The translations under genes and the position numbers were made by a program. Below are positions 53,580 through 61,843 of a stretch of 64,000 nucleotides of DNA, in pieces. The stretch is taken from NCBI GenBank assembly GCA_964408805.1, contig CAYPAV010000009.1, positions 124,001-188,000 on the forward strand. Direction: 5' to 3'. Each line of letters opens with the position of its first letter. Position 1 is the stretch's first letter. The notes beneath the pieces are model-generated. The model worked only from the letters and a program-made list of their open reading frames with translations, searched no databases and was not told where the DNA came from. The stretch comes from CAYPAV01 sp964408805 (lineage in GTDB: Bacteria > Pseudomonadota > Alphaproteobacteria > UBA8366).

Positions 53580-55682
53580 ATGAGTGCGACACCAATCGCC
53601 GATAGGGCCGAGAATTCCCAAACAGGCACACCTCTCCAAGAGGAGACGGTCTCCCTTGGACATTTCCTGGTGGCGTTGGACGCCTCCGAGCACGCCGACC
53701 GTGCGCTTACGGAAGCCTTGGCCGTTCTGGGCCCGGCGAAAGGGCGGGTGACCGGCATTCATGCTTATGCCGCGCGGTTGCACGATGCGCGGTTCCGTCA
53801 GATGGAAGGCGGCTTGCCGGAGCGCTATCTCGAGGAAAAGGAGATGCGCCACCAGCGCGACGTCCATGACGACTTGATCGGCCATGGTCTCAACATCATC
53901 AGCGACAGCTATCACGATGTCGCTGAATCCGTTTGTGGCGAGGCCGGCCTCCCGTTCGACCGCCTGAGCCCGGAGGGAAAGAACTACCGAAAGATCCTGG
54001 AGGCGGCTCAAACCGGTGATTTCGAAGTTCTTGCGCTCGGCGCCATCGGCCTCGGCGCGGTGCCGGGAAGCGTCGTCGGTACCGTTTGCGAACGGGTGGT
54101 TCGGCGTTCGCCTATCGATGTGCTGGTGATTCGCAATTCAGCCCGCGCGATTGCCGACGGACCGATTGTCGTCGGCATCGATGGTTCGGCGAAGTCCTAC
54201 GGCGTGCTCCGGACCGCCTTCGAACTCGCCGGCCGGCTGGGCACCGAGGTGCATGCGGTCGCGGCCTACGATCCCTATTACCATTACGTCGCCTTCAACA
54301 AGATCGCCGGCGTCCTCAGCGAGGAGGCGGGCAAGGTTTTCCGCTTCAAGGAACAGGAGGCGCTGCACGAGGAGTTGATCGACGACGGCATCGCCAAGAT
54401 CTACCAATCCCACCTCGAGGTCGCCCGCAAGATCGCCTCCGAGAACGGCGTCGAACTGACGACCAAGCTGCTCGACGGCAAGGCCTACAAGGTCGTCGCC
54501 GAATACTTGACCGAAGTCGATGCCGGCCTGCTGATGGTCGGCAAGACTGGGGTCCATGCCGATGCCGAACTCGATATCGGCGGCAATGCCGAGAACCTTC
54601 TCCGGATGGCGCCGTGCCATATCTGGCTCGGCCAGACGACCCATGTGCCGCCCATGGAAGTGATCGCCGACGAAACCATCTCCTGGAGCCACGAGGCCGA
54701 AGAATTCCTCGGTCGCGCACCTGACTTCGTCCAGGGCATGGCGCGGAAAGCGGTACTCCGCTTCGCCCAGGAGAAGGGCCATACCTTCATCACCGCCGAT
54801 ATCGTCGAGGAGGTCGCCTATCAACTCATGCCGGGCCGGGGCAAGAAATTCGACACGCCGGAGATCGAGCCGCTTGAATGGAACGACGAGGCCCGCGCCC
54901 TCATGGATCGCGTGACAGATCCGACGGTGGCCAATGGCATTCGCCTCCGTGCGGAAAAACGCGCTCGGGTGGAGGGTGCAACGAAGGTGTCGCCCGACCA
55001 CGTAACGCCTTTCCTTGGATCGGATGCGAACAAGACTCGGAGCTGGTCGGCGGCCGCCCTCGCGCGTCTGACGCGGGTCCCGGAAGCCATGCGCGACGCC
55101 GCCCGAGCACGTGTCGAAACCGTGGCGGCGGAACGGGACGTGGACGAGATCACGCTTGAGATCGCCGAGGCCGGCCTCGCTCTTGCGCGGGAGGCCATGA
55201 AGGCGGCCGTCGAGGAAGGCGAGACCAAATTCGTCTGTCCCTTTGCCGCCAAGAGCAAGGCCAAGAAAGCCGCCGCCGCGGCGCCTGAACTTCGATGGAC
55301 GGAAGAGGCCGAGGCGCGGATGGCGCGCATCCCCGAGGGCTTCATGCGCGATATGACCCGCCAACGCGTCGAGACCTTTGCCGAACGCAACGGCGTCACC
55401 GAGATCACGCCGCAGCTGATCGAGGAGAAATACGCCGAGTGGGGTGCGGGCTCGGCCAAACAAAAACGGAAGCTGCCGTGGGACGAAGCGGCGCTGGCGC
55501 GTATCGAACGGATACCCGATTTCGTACGCGGCATGGTCAGCTTGGAGATCGAACGTTGTGCCCGCGAGATGGGGAGCACGACCGTCACCGAGGCCGCCGT
55601 CGACAAGGCAAGCGCCATGTGGGGTAAGGCCGGCGCCTTCCATTCCGACATGAAACCCAATCTCTACAAAGGTGAGGAGTAA
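53580..55682 (+). CDS. Double universal-stress-protein with five PCP_red-like repeats
   Basis: 700 residues. The N-terminal ~340 contain two USP (UspA-fold) domains, the first LGHFLVALDASEHADRAL and the second PIVVGIDGSAKSYGVL, each ending in a short LALGAIG/LLMVGKTG-type loop. The C-terminal half has five repeats of a ~55-residue unit starting near residues 368, 433, 487, 573 and 632, each W-x-x-E/A-A with a RIP-x-F/x-R centre (for example WDEAALARIERIPDFVRGMV). This unit resembles PCP_red, known from the C-terminus of light-independent protochlorophyllide reductase B. No signal, so cytoplasmic. It precedes a radical SAM enzyme with one such unit, suggesting joint tetrapyrrole handling. Confidence 0.82.
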   Translation: MSATPIADRAENSQTGTPLQEETVSLGHFLVALDASEHADRALTEALAVLGPAKGRVTGIHAYAARLHDARFRQMEGGLPERYLEEKEMRHQRDVHDDLIGHGLNIISDSYHDVAESVCGEAGLPFDRLSPEGKNYRKILEAAQTGDFEVLALGAIGLGAVPGSVVGTVCERVVRRSPIDVLVIRNSARAIADGPIVVGIDGSAKSYGVLRTAFELAGRLGTEVHAVAAYDPYYHYVAFNKIAGVLSEEAGKVFRFKEQEALHEELIDDGIAKIYQSHLEVARKIASENGVELTTKLLDGKAYKVVAEYLTEVDAGLLMVGKTGVHADAELDIGGNAENLLRMAPCHIWLGQTTHVPPMEVIADETISWSHEAEEFLGRAPDFVQGMARKAVLRFAQEKGHTFITADIVEEVAYQLMPGRGKKFDTPEIEPLEWNDEARALMDRVTDPTVANGIRLRAEKRARVEGATKVSPDHVTPFLGSDANKTRSWSAAALARLTRVPEAMRDAARARVETVAAERDVDEITLEIAEAGLALAREAMKAAVEEGETKFVCPFAAKSKAKKAAAAAPELRWTEEAEARMARIPEGFMRDMTRQRVETFAERNGVTEITPQLIEEKYAEWGAGSAKQKRKLPWDEAALARIERIPDFVRGMVSLEIERCAREMGSTTVTEAAVDKASAMWGKAGAFHSDMKPNLYKGEE

Positions 55683-55688
55683 CGGCGT

Positions 55689-56996
55689 GTGAACGAGATC
55701 GCGCCACATAAGGTCGAGCCGCCGTTCCTGGTCGCACTCAATCTGACCCGGCGCTGCAATCTCGCCTGCGCGCATTGCTATCTCGATGCCGGAAGCCGTT
55801 GCGACCAAGCCGCGAATGAACTTTCCACGGACGAGGTCACGCGATTGCTCGACGACATCGCCGCACTTAGTCCGGAGACTATGGTCGTCCTGACCGGTGG
55901 CGAGCCCTTGATGCGCCCGGATTTGGATGATCTTGCCCGCCAGGCGGCTGGGCTTGGATTGATGGTCGTCGTTGGGACCAACGGCATGATGTTGAGCCCG
56001 GACCGGGTGGCGCGGTTGGTCGATGCCGGGGTCGCCGGCGTCGGTATCAGCCTCGATTCGCTCGACCCCGAACATCATGACGCCTTTCGCGGGCTTCCCG
56101 GTGCCTGGGAGAAGACCATGGCCGGTATCGACGCCTGCCGCGATGCCGGTCTTGCCTTTCAGGTTCATTTTTCGGTCACCGACTACAACGCCGACGAACT
56201 CGACGACATGATCGATTTCGCCCGCTCGTCGGGCGCCATGGTGCTCAACGTTTTCTTCCTCGTTTGCACGGGCCGCGGCGAGACGGTGACCAATATTTCG
56301 AAGGAAAGCTATGACCGGGTGCTGACCCGCGTCACCGAGGCCGCCTATGCCGAGGAGCGCTTGATGATTCGCGCTAAATGCGCGCCCCATTTCAAGCGCA
56401 TGGCCTTGGAACTCGATCCGGAATGGCCGATCACCCTGGCGCAAGGCTACGAAGCGGGCGGATGTCTGGCGGGAACAAGGTACTGCCGTGTAACGCCTGA
56501 GGGCGAGGTCACGGCGTGCCCCTATATCGAGACCAGTGTGGACTCGATCCGAAAGAACGATTTCGCCGACATCTGGAATTCCGCACCCGAGTTCCAAATC
56601 TTCCGCCGGCCTAAATTGGAAGGCCGCTGCGGGGCCTGCGAGTACGTCAAAGTTTGCGGCGGCTGCCGCGCCCGACCGTTGGCTCGTGACGGCAATCCGT
56701 TGGGCGAGGACTTTCTCTGTTCCTATCAACCTCGGGGCGGGGCCGTGATCGAGCCCTTTAGCGGCCAAGCATCGCCGCTCGTCTGGACCACGGAAGCCGA
56801 GCAGCGGCTCGATCGGATGCCTGCCTTCGTGCGCCGATTCGTGCGCCGGGGTGTCGAGGCTCATGCTCGCGAGGCCGGTCGGCGGGTCGTTGATGCGGAT
56901 GATTTTTCGGCCGCGGCCCGGCGGCGCTTTGGGTCGGCCGGACCGCCCGAGGGCGTCGGCGAAACATCACGAAGCGGAGGCGTGCGAGATGGTTGA
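55689..56996 (+). CDS. NirJ/AhbD-like radical SAM/SPASM enzyme with C-terminal PCP_red domain
   Basis: 435 residues; GTG start 6 bp after the USP gene. The radical SAM cluster is CNLACAHCY (Cys36/Cys40/Cys43 region), with the GGEPL strand and the SPASM-type auxiliary-cluster cysteines at the C-terminal end (CRVTPEGEVTACPYIE, CGACEYVKVCGGCRARPLA, FLCSYQP). That CGGCRARPLA pattern is typical of the haem-d1/alternative-haem enzymes NirJ, AhbC and AhbD. A PCP_red-like unit closes the protein (WTTEAEQRLDRMPAFVRRFV). It probably modifies a tetrapyrrole side chain. Exact reaction unknown. Confidence 0.85.
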   Translation: MNEIAPHKVEPPFLVALNLTRRCNLACAHCYLDAGSRCDQAANELSTDEVTRLLDDIAALSPETMVVLTGGEPLMRPDLDDLARQAAGLGLMVVVGTNGMMLSPDRVARLVDAGVAGVGISLDSLDPEHHDAFRGLPGAWEKTMAGIDACRDAGLAFQVHFSVTDYNADELDDMIDFARSSGAMVLNVFFLVCTGRGETVTNISKESYDRVLTRVTEAAYAEERLMIRAKCAPHFKRMALELDPEWPITLAQGYEAGGCLAGTRYCRVTPEGEVTACPYIETSVDSIRKNDFADIWNSAPEFQIFRRPKLEGRCGACEYVKVCGGCRARPLARDGNPLGEDFLCSYQPRGGAVIEPFSGQASPLVWTTEAEQRLDRMPAFVRRFVRRGVEAHAREAGRRVVDADDFSAAARRRFGSAGPPEGVGETSRSGGVRDG

Positions 56997-58380
56997 TGTC
57001 GCCGTCATCGGAGGCGGAATTTCGGGTCTCGCCACGGCCTACCTGCTGCGTCGGCAAGGGCATGATGTCGTCGTCTTGGAGCGCCAAGCGCACGCCGGCG
57101 GGAATACGCTCTCGGAGAATTTCGGCGGGTTCCTCATGGAGCACGGTCCAAGCACGGTCAACGCCGCCATGGGCGAGGCCCTTGCCTTGTCGCGGGATCT
57201 CGGCCTCGAGAGTGCTCGTTGCGACCTCGGCGACGAGGTACGCCGGCGGTACCTGGTGAAAGAGGGCGCGCTTGCGGGAATTTCGACCCATCCCATGGGC
57301 TTCCTGTTGTCCAACTATCTTTCTCTCGGCGCGCGGCTGCGGATGATGGCCGAGATCACCGTGCCGAGGCCCGCCGCGGGAACCGAGGAAAGCATCGCCG
57401 AATTCTGCCGCCGCCGGTTCGGTTCCGAATTCACGGACCGGATCATGAATCCGCTTGTCGGCGGACTCTATGCCGGGCGGGCCGAACAGTTGTCCGTTTC
57501 TGCTGTCTTTCCCCGGCTGGAAGAGCTTGAGAATCGCTTCGGGTCAATCTCATGGGCGGCTTTCCGCCGCCGGCTTCAAGGCCGATCGATGCCCGGGAAG
57601 CGACTCTATTCGTGGCGAGAGGGCATGGGAACGCTCCCCCGCGCGTTGATGGGAAGTCTCGGAACCACTCTCCGCACCGGCATTACCGTTCGGCGCATCG
57701 GTGCAGTGCCCGGCGGCTTTAAGGTCGATGCCGGTGCCGACGGAACGATAAAGGCCCGCACCGTCGTCATCGCCTCGCAACCGCATGTCGCGGCGGGCTT
57801 GCTCGAGGGTACGGCGGACGATGCGGCGACGGCGGCCGGGAATATTCATGCACCTCCCTTGGCCGTGGTCTTCCTCGGATATGAACGGCGTCAGGTGGAT
57901 CATCCGCTGGATGGGTTGGGGTATCTGACGCCGACCGCCGAAAAGCACAGCCTGACCGGGGCGCAGTTTTCATCGACTATGTTCCCCGGCCGCGCGCCCA
58001 AGGACCATGTGGCGATAACCGGATATCTCGGCGGCACCCGGTCGCCGGATCTCGGAACCGTGTCGCGCGCGGAGGCCGTGGATTTGGTTCGCGCCGAGCT
58101 GGCCGACCTCATTGGCGCGCGCGGCCGGCCCAAGGTCGTTGGCGTGCGGCATTGGCCGCGCTCCATCCCGCAATACGAAATCGGTCATGCGGCGCGGATC
58201 GCGACCTTGGATTCGACCTCGGAATCAGTCCCGGGCCTGTTCGTTACCGGAAACTATTTCGATGGTCCGTCGGTCGGATCCTGTGTCGCGCGTGCGACGC
58301 AAACCTGTGCCACGGTCGATGACTACCTCTCGACGAAAGGCAGCATGCGCGCAGCCGCGAGCCGAACCGGACTCAACTGA
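56989..58380 (+). CDS. Protoporphyrinogen/coproporphyrinogen oxidase-like flavoprotein
   Basis: 463 residues from the ATG at 56989, overlapping the radical SAM stop by 8 bp. N-terminal FAD fold DVAVIGGGISGLATAYLLRR and the second FAD block GGNTLSENFGGFLMEHGPST, the ESIAEFCRRRFGSEF helix, NPLVGGLYAGRAEQLSVSAVFPRL (HemY-type active-site region), and the C-terminal PGLFVTGNYFDGPSVGSCV. This is the HemG/HemY-type oxidase of haem synthesis. Placement beside the radical SAM enzyme suggests a dedicated paralogue for a special haem in this cluster, not the housekeeping copy. Confidence 0.87.
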   Translation: MVDVAVIGGGISGLATAYLLRRQGHDVVVLERQAHAGGNTLSENFGGFLMEHGPSTVNAAMGEALALSRDLGLESARCDLGDEVRRRYLVKEGALAGISTHPMGFLLSNYLSLGARLRMMAEITVPRPAAGTEESIAEFCRRRFGSEFTDRIMNPLVGGLYAGRAEQLSVSAVFPRLEELENRFGSISWAAFRRRLQGRSMPGKRLYSWREGMGTLPRALMGSLGTTLRTGITVRRIGAVPGGFKVDAGADGTIKARTVVIASQPHVAAGLLEGTADDAATAAGNIHAPPLAVVFLGYERRQVDHPLDGLGYLTPTAEKHSLTGAQFSSTMFPGRAPKDHVAITGYLGGTRSPDLGTVSRAEAVDLVRAELADLIGARGRPKVVGVRHWPRSIPQYEIGHAARIATLDSTSESVPGLFVTGNYFDGPSVGSCVARATQTCATVDDYLSTKGSMRAAASRTGLN

Positions 58381-58485
58381 TCTTTAATCGCGATCCCCGG
58401 GAATTACCGGCAGGCTTTTCTAGTCAAGAAAGGTCACTTCTCGACGAAGTCGTGCTAGCCTCGACAGCCATCCAAGGAGCGGGAA

Positions 58486-58797
58486 ATGGACGAGGAAGCA
58501 ATCCGCCGCAAGGCGGAGACGGAGGAAGACGAAGCGCCTCTCCTGGGCTATTTCATATTGGCCCTCTGCGGGGTGCAGATCGCCACCTACGTGATGGCGT
58601 TCACCCGATGGTTCATGACCGATCACACCGTCTTCTGGCGGGGCTTCAAGGAATTGCTCTGGGTGCTCTGCCCGATTGCCAATTTTATCTATGTCTGGGA
58701 CTGGTGGATGGTCGCCATCGAGTTCGTTTCAATCGATATGTTCGAATATCTCGTGGACTGGTTCGAGCAGGCGCTCGCACTTATCGAAAAGAAGTAG
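58486..58797 (+). CDS. Small two-helix membrane protein with charged N-terminus
   Basis: 103 residues. An acidic start (MDEEAIRRKAETEEDEAP) is followed by helix 1 (LLGYFILALCGVQIATYVMAF) and, after a short loop with RWFMTDHTVFW, by a Trp/Tyr-rich helix (LWVLCPIANFIYVWDWWMVAIEF), and it ends EQALALIEKK. No family recognised. It follows the haem-oxidase gene by ~105 bp and may belong to the same region; GGAGCGGGAA precedes the ATG. Confidence 0.7.
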   Translation: MDEEAIRRKAETEEDEAPLLGYFILALCGVQIATYVMAFTRWFMTDHTVFWRGFKELLWVLCPIANFIYVWDWWMVAIEFVSIDMFEYLVDWFEQALALIEKK

Positions 58798-58860
58798 GGT
58801 TCGGAGCGCCAGGCCGACTTGAGACGTACCCACGATCCGGCAAAACCTAACATATGAAAG

Positions 58861-58985
58861 AAAACGCCCAGCCTTGGGGGAGCCGGGCGTTTCATCGTGA
58901 TAGGGCTGGGGAGGTCTCAACCCATCTTATGGGTGAATCTTCCCACGGCCGGGACAGACTGGCATTGACTGACATCAATTCGGCT
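58861..58985 (-). ncRNA. Putative small RNA, copy 1 of a tandem pair
   Basis: Reading the minus strand: an upstream block TTGATGTCAGTCAATGCCAG (58960-58979), a single-stranded-looking GAGACCTCCCC (about 58908-58918) that could pair with Shine-Dalgarno sequences, then an intrinsic terminator AAACGCCCGGC...GGGCGTTTTCTTT (58862-58892). The same blocks recur with the same 38-nt spacing at 59391-59525. It lies directly after the stop of the 99-aa gene, so it could also be derived from that gene's 3' UTR. Confidence 0.5.
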
Positions 58986-58992
58986 GGATTGG

Positions 58993-59292
58993 CTATTCTC
59001 CAACGTCATAATCCTCACCGCCTGAGTCCTCGGCCGCATGCATTTGGGCGATACCCACCGCCGTAATGACGTTTGCATCAACGGTGCCGCGCCGGGCGGA
59101 TTTCCTTAACGAGATGAACATCGTTATGCCGATAACCAATCCGCAGGCACACAGGAACAGCGCCGCCCACACATCGTCCTGATTGTTGTCGGCAAGCCCG
59201 GCACTGACGCCAGCGACTCCAACCGCCGCGCCACCGACAGCGAACGCGACCGCCACGCCGTACATGAGCCACCGAAGAAACCGTATGAACAT
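58993..59292 (-). CDS. 99-aa two-helix membrane protein
   Basis: Hydrophobic N-terminal segment (FLRWLMYGVAVAFAVGGAAVG) and a second helix (VWAALFLCACGLVIGITMFIS), with a polar C-terminus ending EDSGGEDYDVGE. No recognised family. The gene lies between the two putative small RNA copies, so a duplication that carried or flanked it is possible. Coding status rests only on frame length and the two helices. Confidence 0.5.
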   Translation of the reverse strand: MFIRFLRWLMYGVAVAFAVGGAAVGVAGVSAGLADNNQDDVWAALFLCACGLVIGITMFISLRKSARRGTVDANVITAVGIAQMHAAEDSGGEDYDVGE

Positions 59293-59390
59293 TTCAACTC
59301 CAGGAGTTCATAGAATAACACATTGGCCCCTTTCGCGCCGAACTGCGCTTCCATCAGATCAGGAAATCGATTGCCGGAATCACGCGGGAA

Positions 59391-59525
59391 ATAACAGGAA
59401 GCGCCCGGTCTCGGGTGGCGGCCGGGCGCTCGTTGCGGGTCCGCGAGGGTGGGGAGTTCTCGGCCCACAACGTGAATGCAGTATGGCGCAACGATGATGG
59501 ACTGACATTGATGGACATCAATCTG
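59391..59525 (-). ncRNA. Putative small RNA, copy 2 of a tandem pair
   Basis: Minus strand: ATTGATGTCCATCAATGTCA (59503-59522), then GAGAACTCCCCACC (about 59448-59461), then a strong terminator stem AGCGCCCGG/CCGGGCGCT (59400-59408 with 59422-59430) followed by TCCTGTTATTTC. Block order and the 38-nt spacing between the first two blocks equal those of copy 1 at 58861. It is followed upstream (59526-59722) by sequence in which I see only a possible promoter region. Confidence 0.5.
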
Positions 59526-59722
59526 GAGATCAATAGGATCCCGTCACCAGTCGAGGTGAAATCTATTCGTCGAAATTTCGTTTCGCTAATTCTTGCGTCG
59601 GCGTTTTCTATCGAAATCTACGTCAGGACAAATTCGTAAGTTCTTGGCGTTCATATTTAGAGTCGGTGTCAGGTGGATCTCGGCTCGCAGCTCGGCCGTA
59701 GCATGACGTTCGAAAATGAGGG

Positions 59723-59813
59723 TGGCGGAGAGGGAGGGATTCGAACCCCCGGAGGGCTATGAACCCTCAACGGTTTTCAAGACCGCCGCTTTCGACCACT
59801 CAGCCACCTCTCC
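59723..59813 (-). tRNA. tRNA-Ser(TGA)
   Basis: Minus-strand cloverleaf with acceptor stem GGAGAGG/CCTCTCC, discriminator G and an encoded CCA (59723-59725). The anticodon stem-loop is GCGGT-CTTGAAA-ACCGT (anticodon TGA), there is a long class II variable arm, and the T-loop is TTCGAAT. It decodes UCA serine codons. Confidence 0.95.
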
Positions 59814-59962
59814 CAAAGGCGCGATCCGGGCCGAAAGGGCCGGTATCGCGCGGGAAGCTAGTAGCACATTCCGGCAGGCCGGACACGCCCGATGGGATTT
59901 TTCGCCTCATTCGAACCCGGTCGATTGCCGTCCGCGCATCCTTCAATTAAGCTGCGCCCGCA

Positions 59963-61843
59963 ATGCAGACGGCAGCGGCCAAAAGCGGTGGAACGAACAA
60001 CGATTCCAGCGCGGACATCACCTATCGGATCGAGGTTTCCAAGCTCAACACCGGCGTGTTGTGGCGAATTTCGCGGATGGCGTTTCGACATCCGGGGCGA
60101 ATGGCGCTGGCAATGGCCGCGACGGTATGCGCCGCCGTCTTCCAACTTTACGTCCCACAGTTTCTCGGCCGCGCGGTCGATCAGGCTCGGGGATTGCTCG
60201 CCGAAGGCGGCGTAGGGCGTGATCCGACCGAGGACGCGCTGTTCGTGACGGCGATGCTGCTGGTCGGCGCCAGCGTCGCCCGCGGCCTCTTCACCATGAT
60301 GCAGAATTACCAGGGAGAGGCAGTCGGTCAGTTGATCGCCTACGATCTTCGCCTCGCTTATTACCGCCATCTGCAGAAGCTGAGTTTTTCCTGGCACGAC
60401 AAGATCCACAGCGGCGACCTGATGACGCGCGGCATCCTCGATATCGAAGGGGTGCGGATGTGGGTCACGACGGGCATTCTCCGGTTCATCCTACTCAGTA
60501 TCTTGATTATCGGCGGCGCGATCATTCTTGTTCGTATCGACGGCGTGCTAGCACTGGTGGCGCTCGGATTCGTGCCGATCGTCGGATTTCGCGCCTCGGT
60601 CGCACGGCTCAAGCTGCGGGACACCTGGATGGAGTTGCAGGACCAGCTCTCCAATCTGACCAAGATCATGGAAGAGAATTTGGGCGGTATCCGGGTGGTG
60701 CGTGCCTTTGCCGCCAAAGTCCACGAGCTTGCCCGCTACGACAGAGGGGCGGTCCGTGCGCTCGAAGTCACCCACCAGCGTATTCGGCTTTTTGTCGCCT
60801 ATACGACGCAGATGACCTTCTGCTATTTCCTGACGATCGGGCTGGTCCTATGGGTCGGCGGCATAAAGACGATCGAGGGAGAGATCACACTCGGCGAGCT
60901 GACGCAGTTCCTTGCCTTCATGATGATCCTGCAAATGCCGGTGCGGCAGATCGGCTGGATGATCAACTCGATTGCCCGCGCCTCGACCTGCGGCGGACGC
61001 CTTTTTCATATTCTCGACATAGTCCCCCAGATCGCCGACCGGCCGGGTGCCAAACCATTGGAGATCACCGGGGGCGTGCTCCGCTTCGAGGATGTCGAGT
61101 TCCGCTATCCGGACTGGGCCGATGACGAGCGCACCCTGTCCGGTATCGATCTCGAGGCACGACCGGGCAAGACCATCGGCATCGTCGGCCCGCCTGGCAG
61201 CGGCAAGAGCACGATCGCCCATTTGATGGGCCGTTATTATGACGCGACCGCGGGCCGGATTACGATCGACGGACAGGACATTCGCGACGTGACCCTGGCG
61301 TCGCTTCGGAATGCCGTCGGTATCGTGCAGCAGGAGCCGTTTCTCTTCACCTCCAACATCGATCACAATGTCGCGTACGGTGATCCTTGGGCGGGCAGGG
61401 GAGATATCGAACGCTCCGCCGCGGCCGCGCAATTACACAATTACATCGTCGGCTTGCCGGCAAGATACGGGACCCTGGTCGGTGAACGCGGCGTCTCGTT
61501 GTCGGGAGGGCAGCGCCAGCGAATGTCGATCGCGCGCAGCGTTCTTCTGGATGGAACGGTTCTGGTTTTCGACGATTCGACCGCCGCGGTCGATGCCGCA
61601 ACCGAACAACGGATCAAGACCGCACTCAGGGAGATCGTCCGCGAACGCGCGGTCATCATCATCGCCCATCGCCTGAGTTCGCTGATGCACGCGGACGAGA
61701 TTCTATTTCTGGAGGCCGGTCGGATCGTCGAACGCGGCAGTCATGAGGAATTGTTGGAGGCGGGCGGTCAATACGCCGAACTCTATCGGCTGCAGACCCA
61801 GCCCTTGATGGACGGCGTCGGCATGGGCGGGGACGAAGATTGA
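59963..61843 (+). CDS. ABC exporter half-transporter with degenerate ATP site
   Basis: 626 residues: a six-helix exporter membrane domain (~45-330) followed by an ATPase domain. Walker A GPPGSGKST, signature LSGGQRQR and switch His IIIAHRLSSL are canonical, but the Walker B catalytic Glu is Asp (VLVFDDSTAAVD in place of DEAT). The start of its partner overlaps by 4 bp. With the partner's altered signature (LSLGQ), this defines a heterodimeric exporter of the TM287/288 type with one inactive site. Cargo (lipid, peptide or drug) unknown. Confidence 0.93.
   Translation: MQTAAAKSGGTNNDSSADITYRIEVSKLNTGVLWRISRMAFRHPGRMALAMAATVCAAVFQLYVPQFLGRAVDQARGLLAEGGVGRDPTEDALFVTAMLLVGASVARGLFTMMQNYQGEAVGQLIAYDLRLAYYRHLQKLSFSWHDKIHSGDLMTRGILDIEGVRMWVTTGILRFILLSILIIGGAIILVRIDGVLALVALGFVPIVGFRASVARLKLRDTWMELQDQLSNLTKIMEENLGGIRVVRAFAAKVHELARYDRGAVRALEVTHQRIRLFVAYTTQMTFCYFLTIGLVLWVGGIKTIEGEITLGELTQFLAFMMILQMPVRQIGWMINSIARASTCGGRLFHILDIVPQIADRPGAKPLEITGGVLRFEDVEFRYPDWADDERTLSGIDLEARPGKTIGIVGPPGSGKSTIAHLMGRYYDATAGRITIDGQDIRDVTLASLRNAVGIVQQEPFLFTSNIDHNVAYGDPWAGRGDIERSAAAAQLHNYIVGLPARYGTLVGERGVSLSGGQRQRMSIARSVLLDGTVLVFDDSTAAVDAATEQRIKTALREIVRERAVIIIAHRLSSLMHADEILFLEAGRIVERGSHEELLEAGGQYAELYRLQTQPLMDGVGMGGDED

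Noticed and set aside
54138..56864. 908-codon open frame on the minus strand opposite the USP and radical SAM genes
   Set aside because: No recognisable domain, composition typical of the complement of GC-rich coding sequence, and the plus-strand genes have clear motifs throughout.
31697..59813. Mobile island inserted at tRNA-Ser
   Set aside because: The tRNA is intact at one side, but I found no integrase, no direct repeat of the tRNA 3' end near 31.6 kb and no change in base composition. An exact-repeat search would be needed to reopen it.
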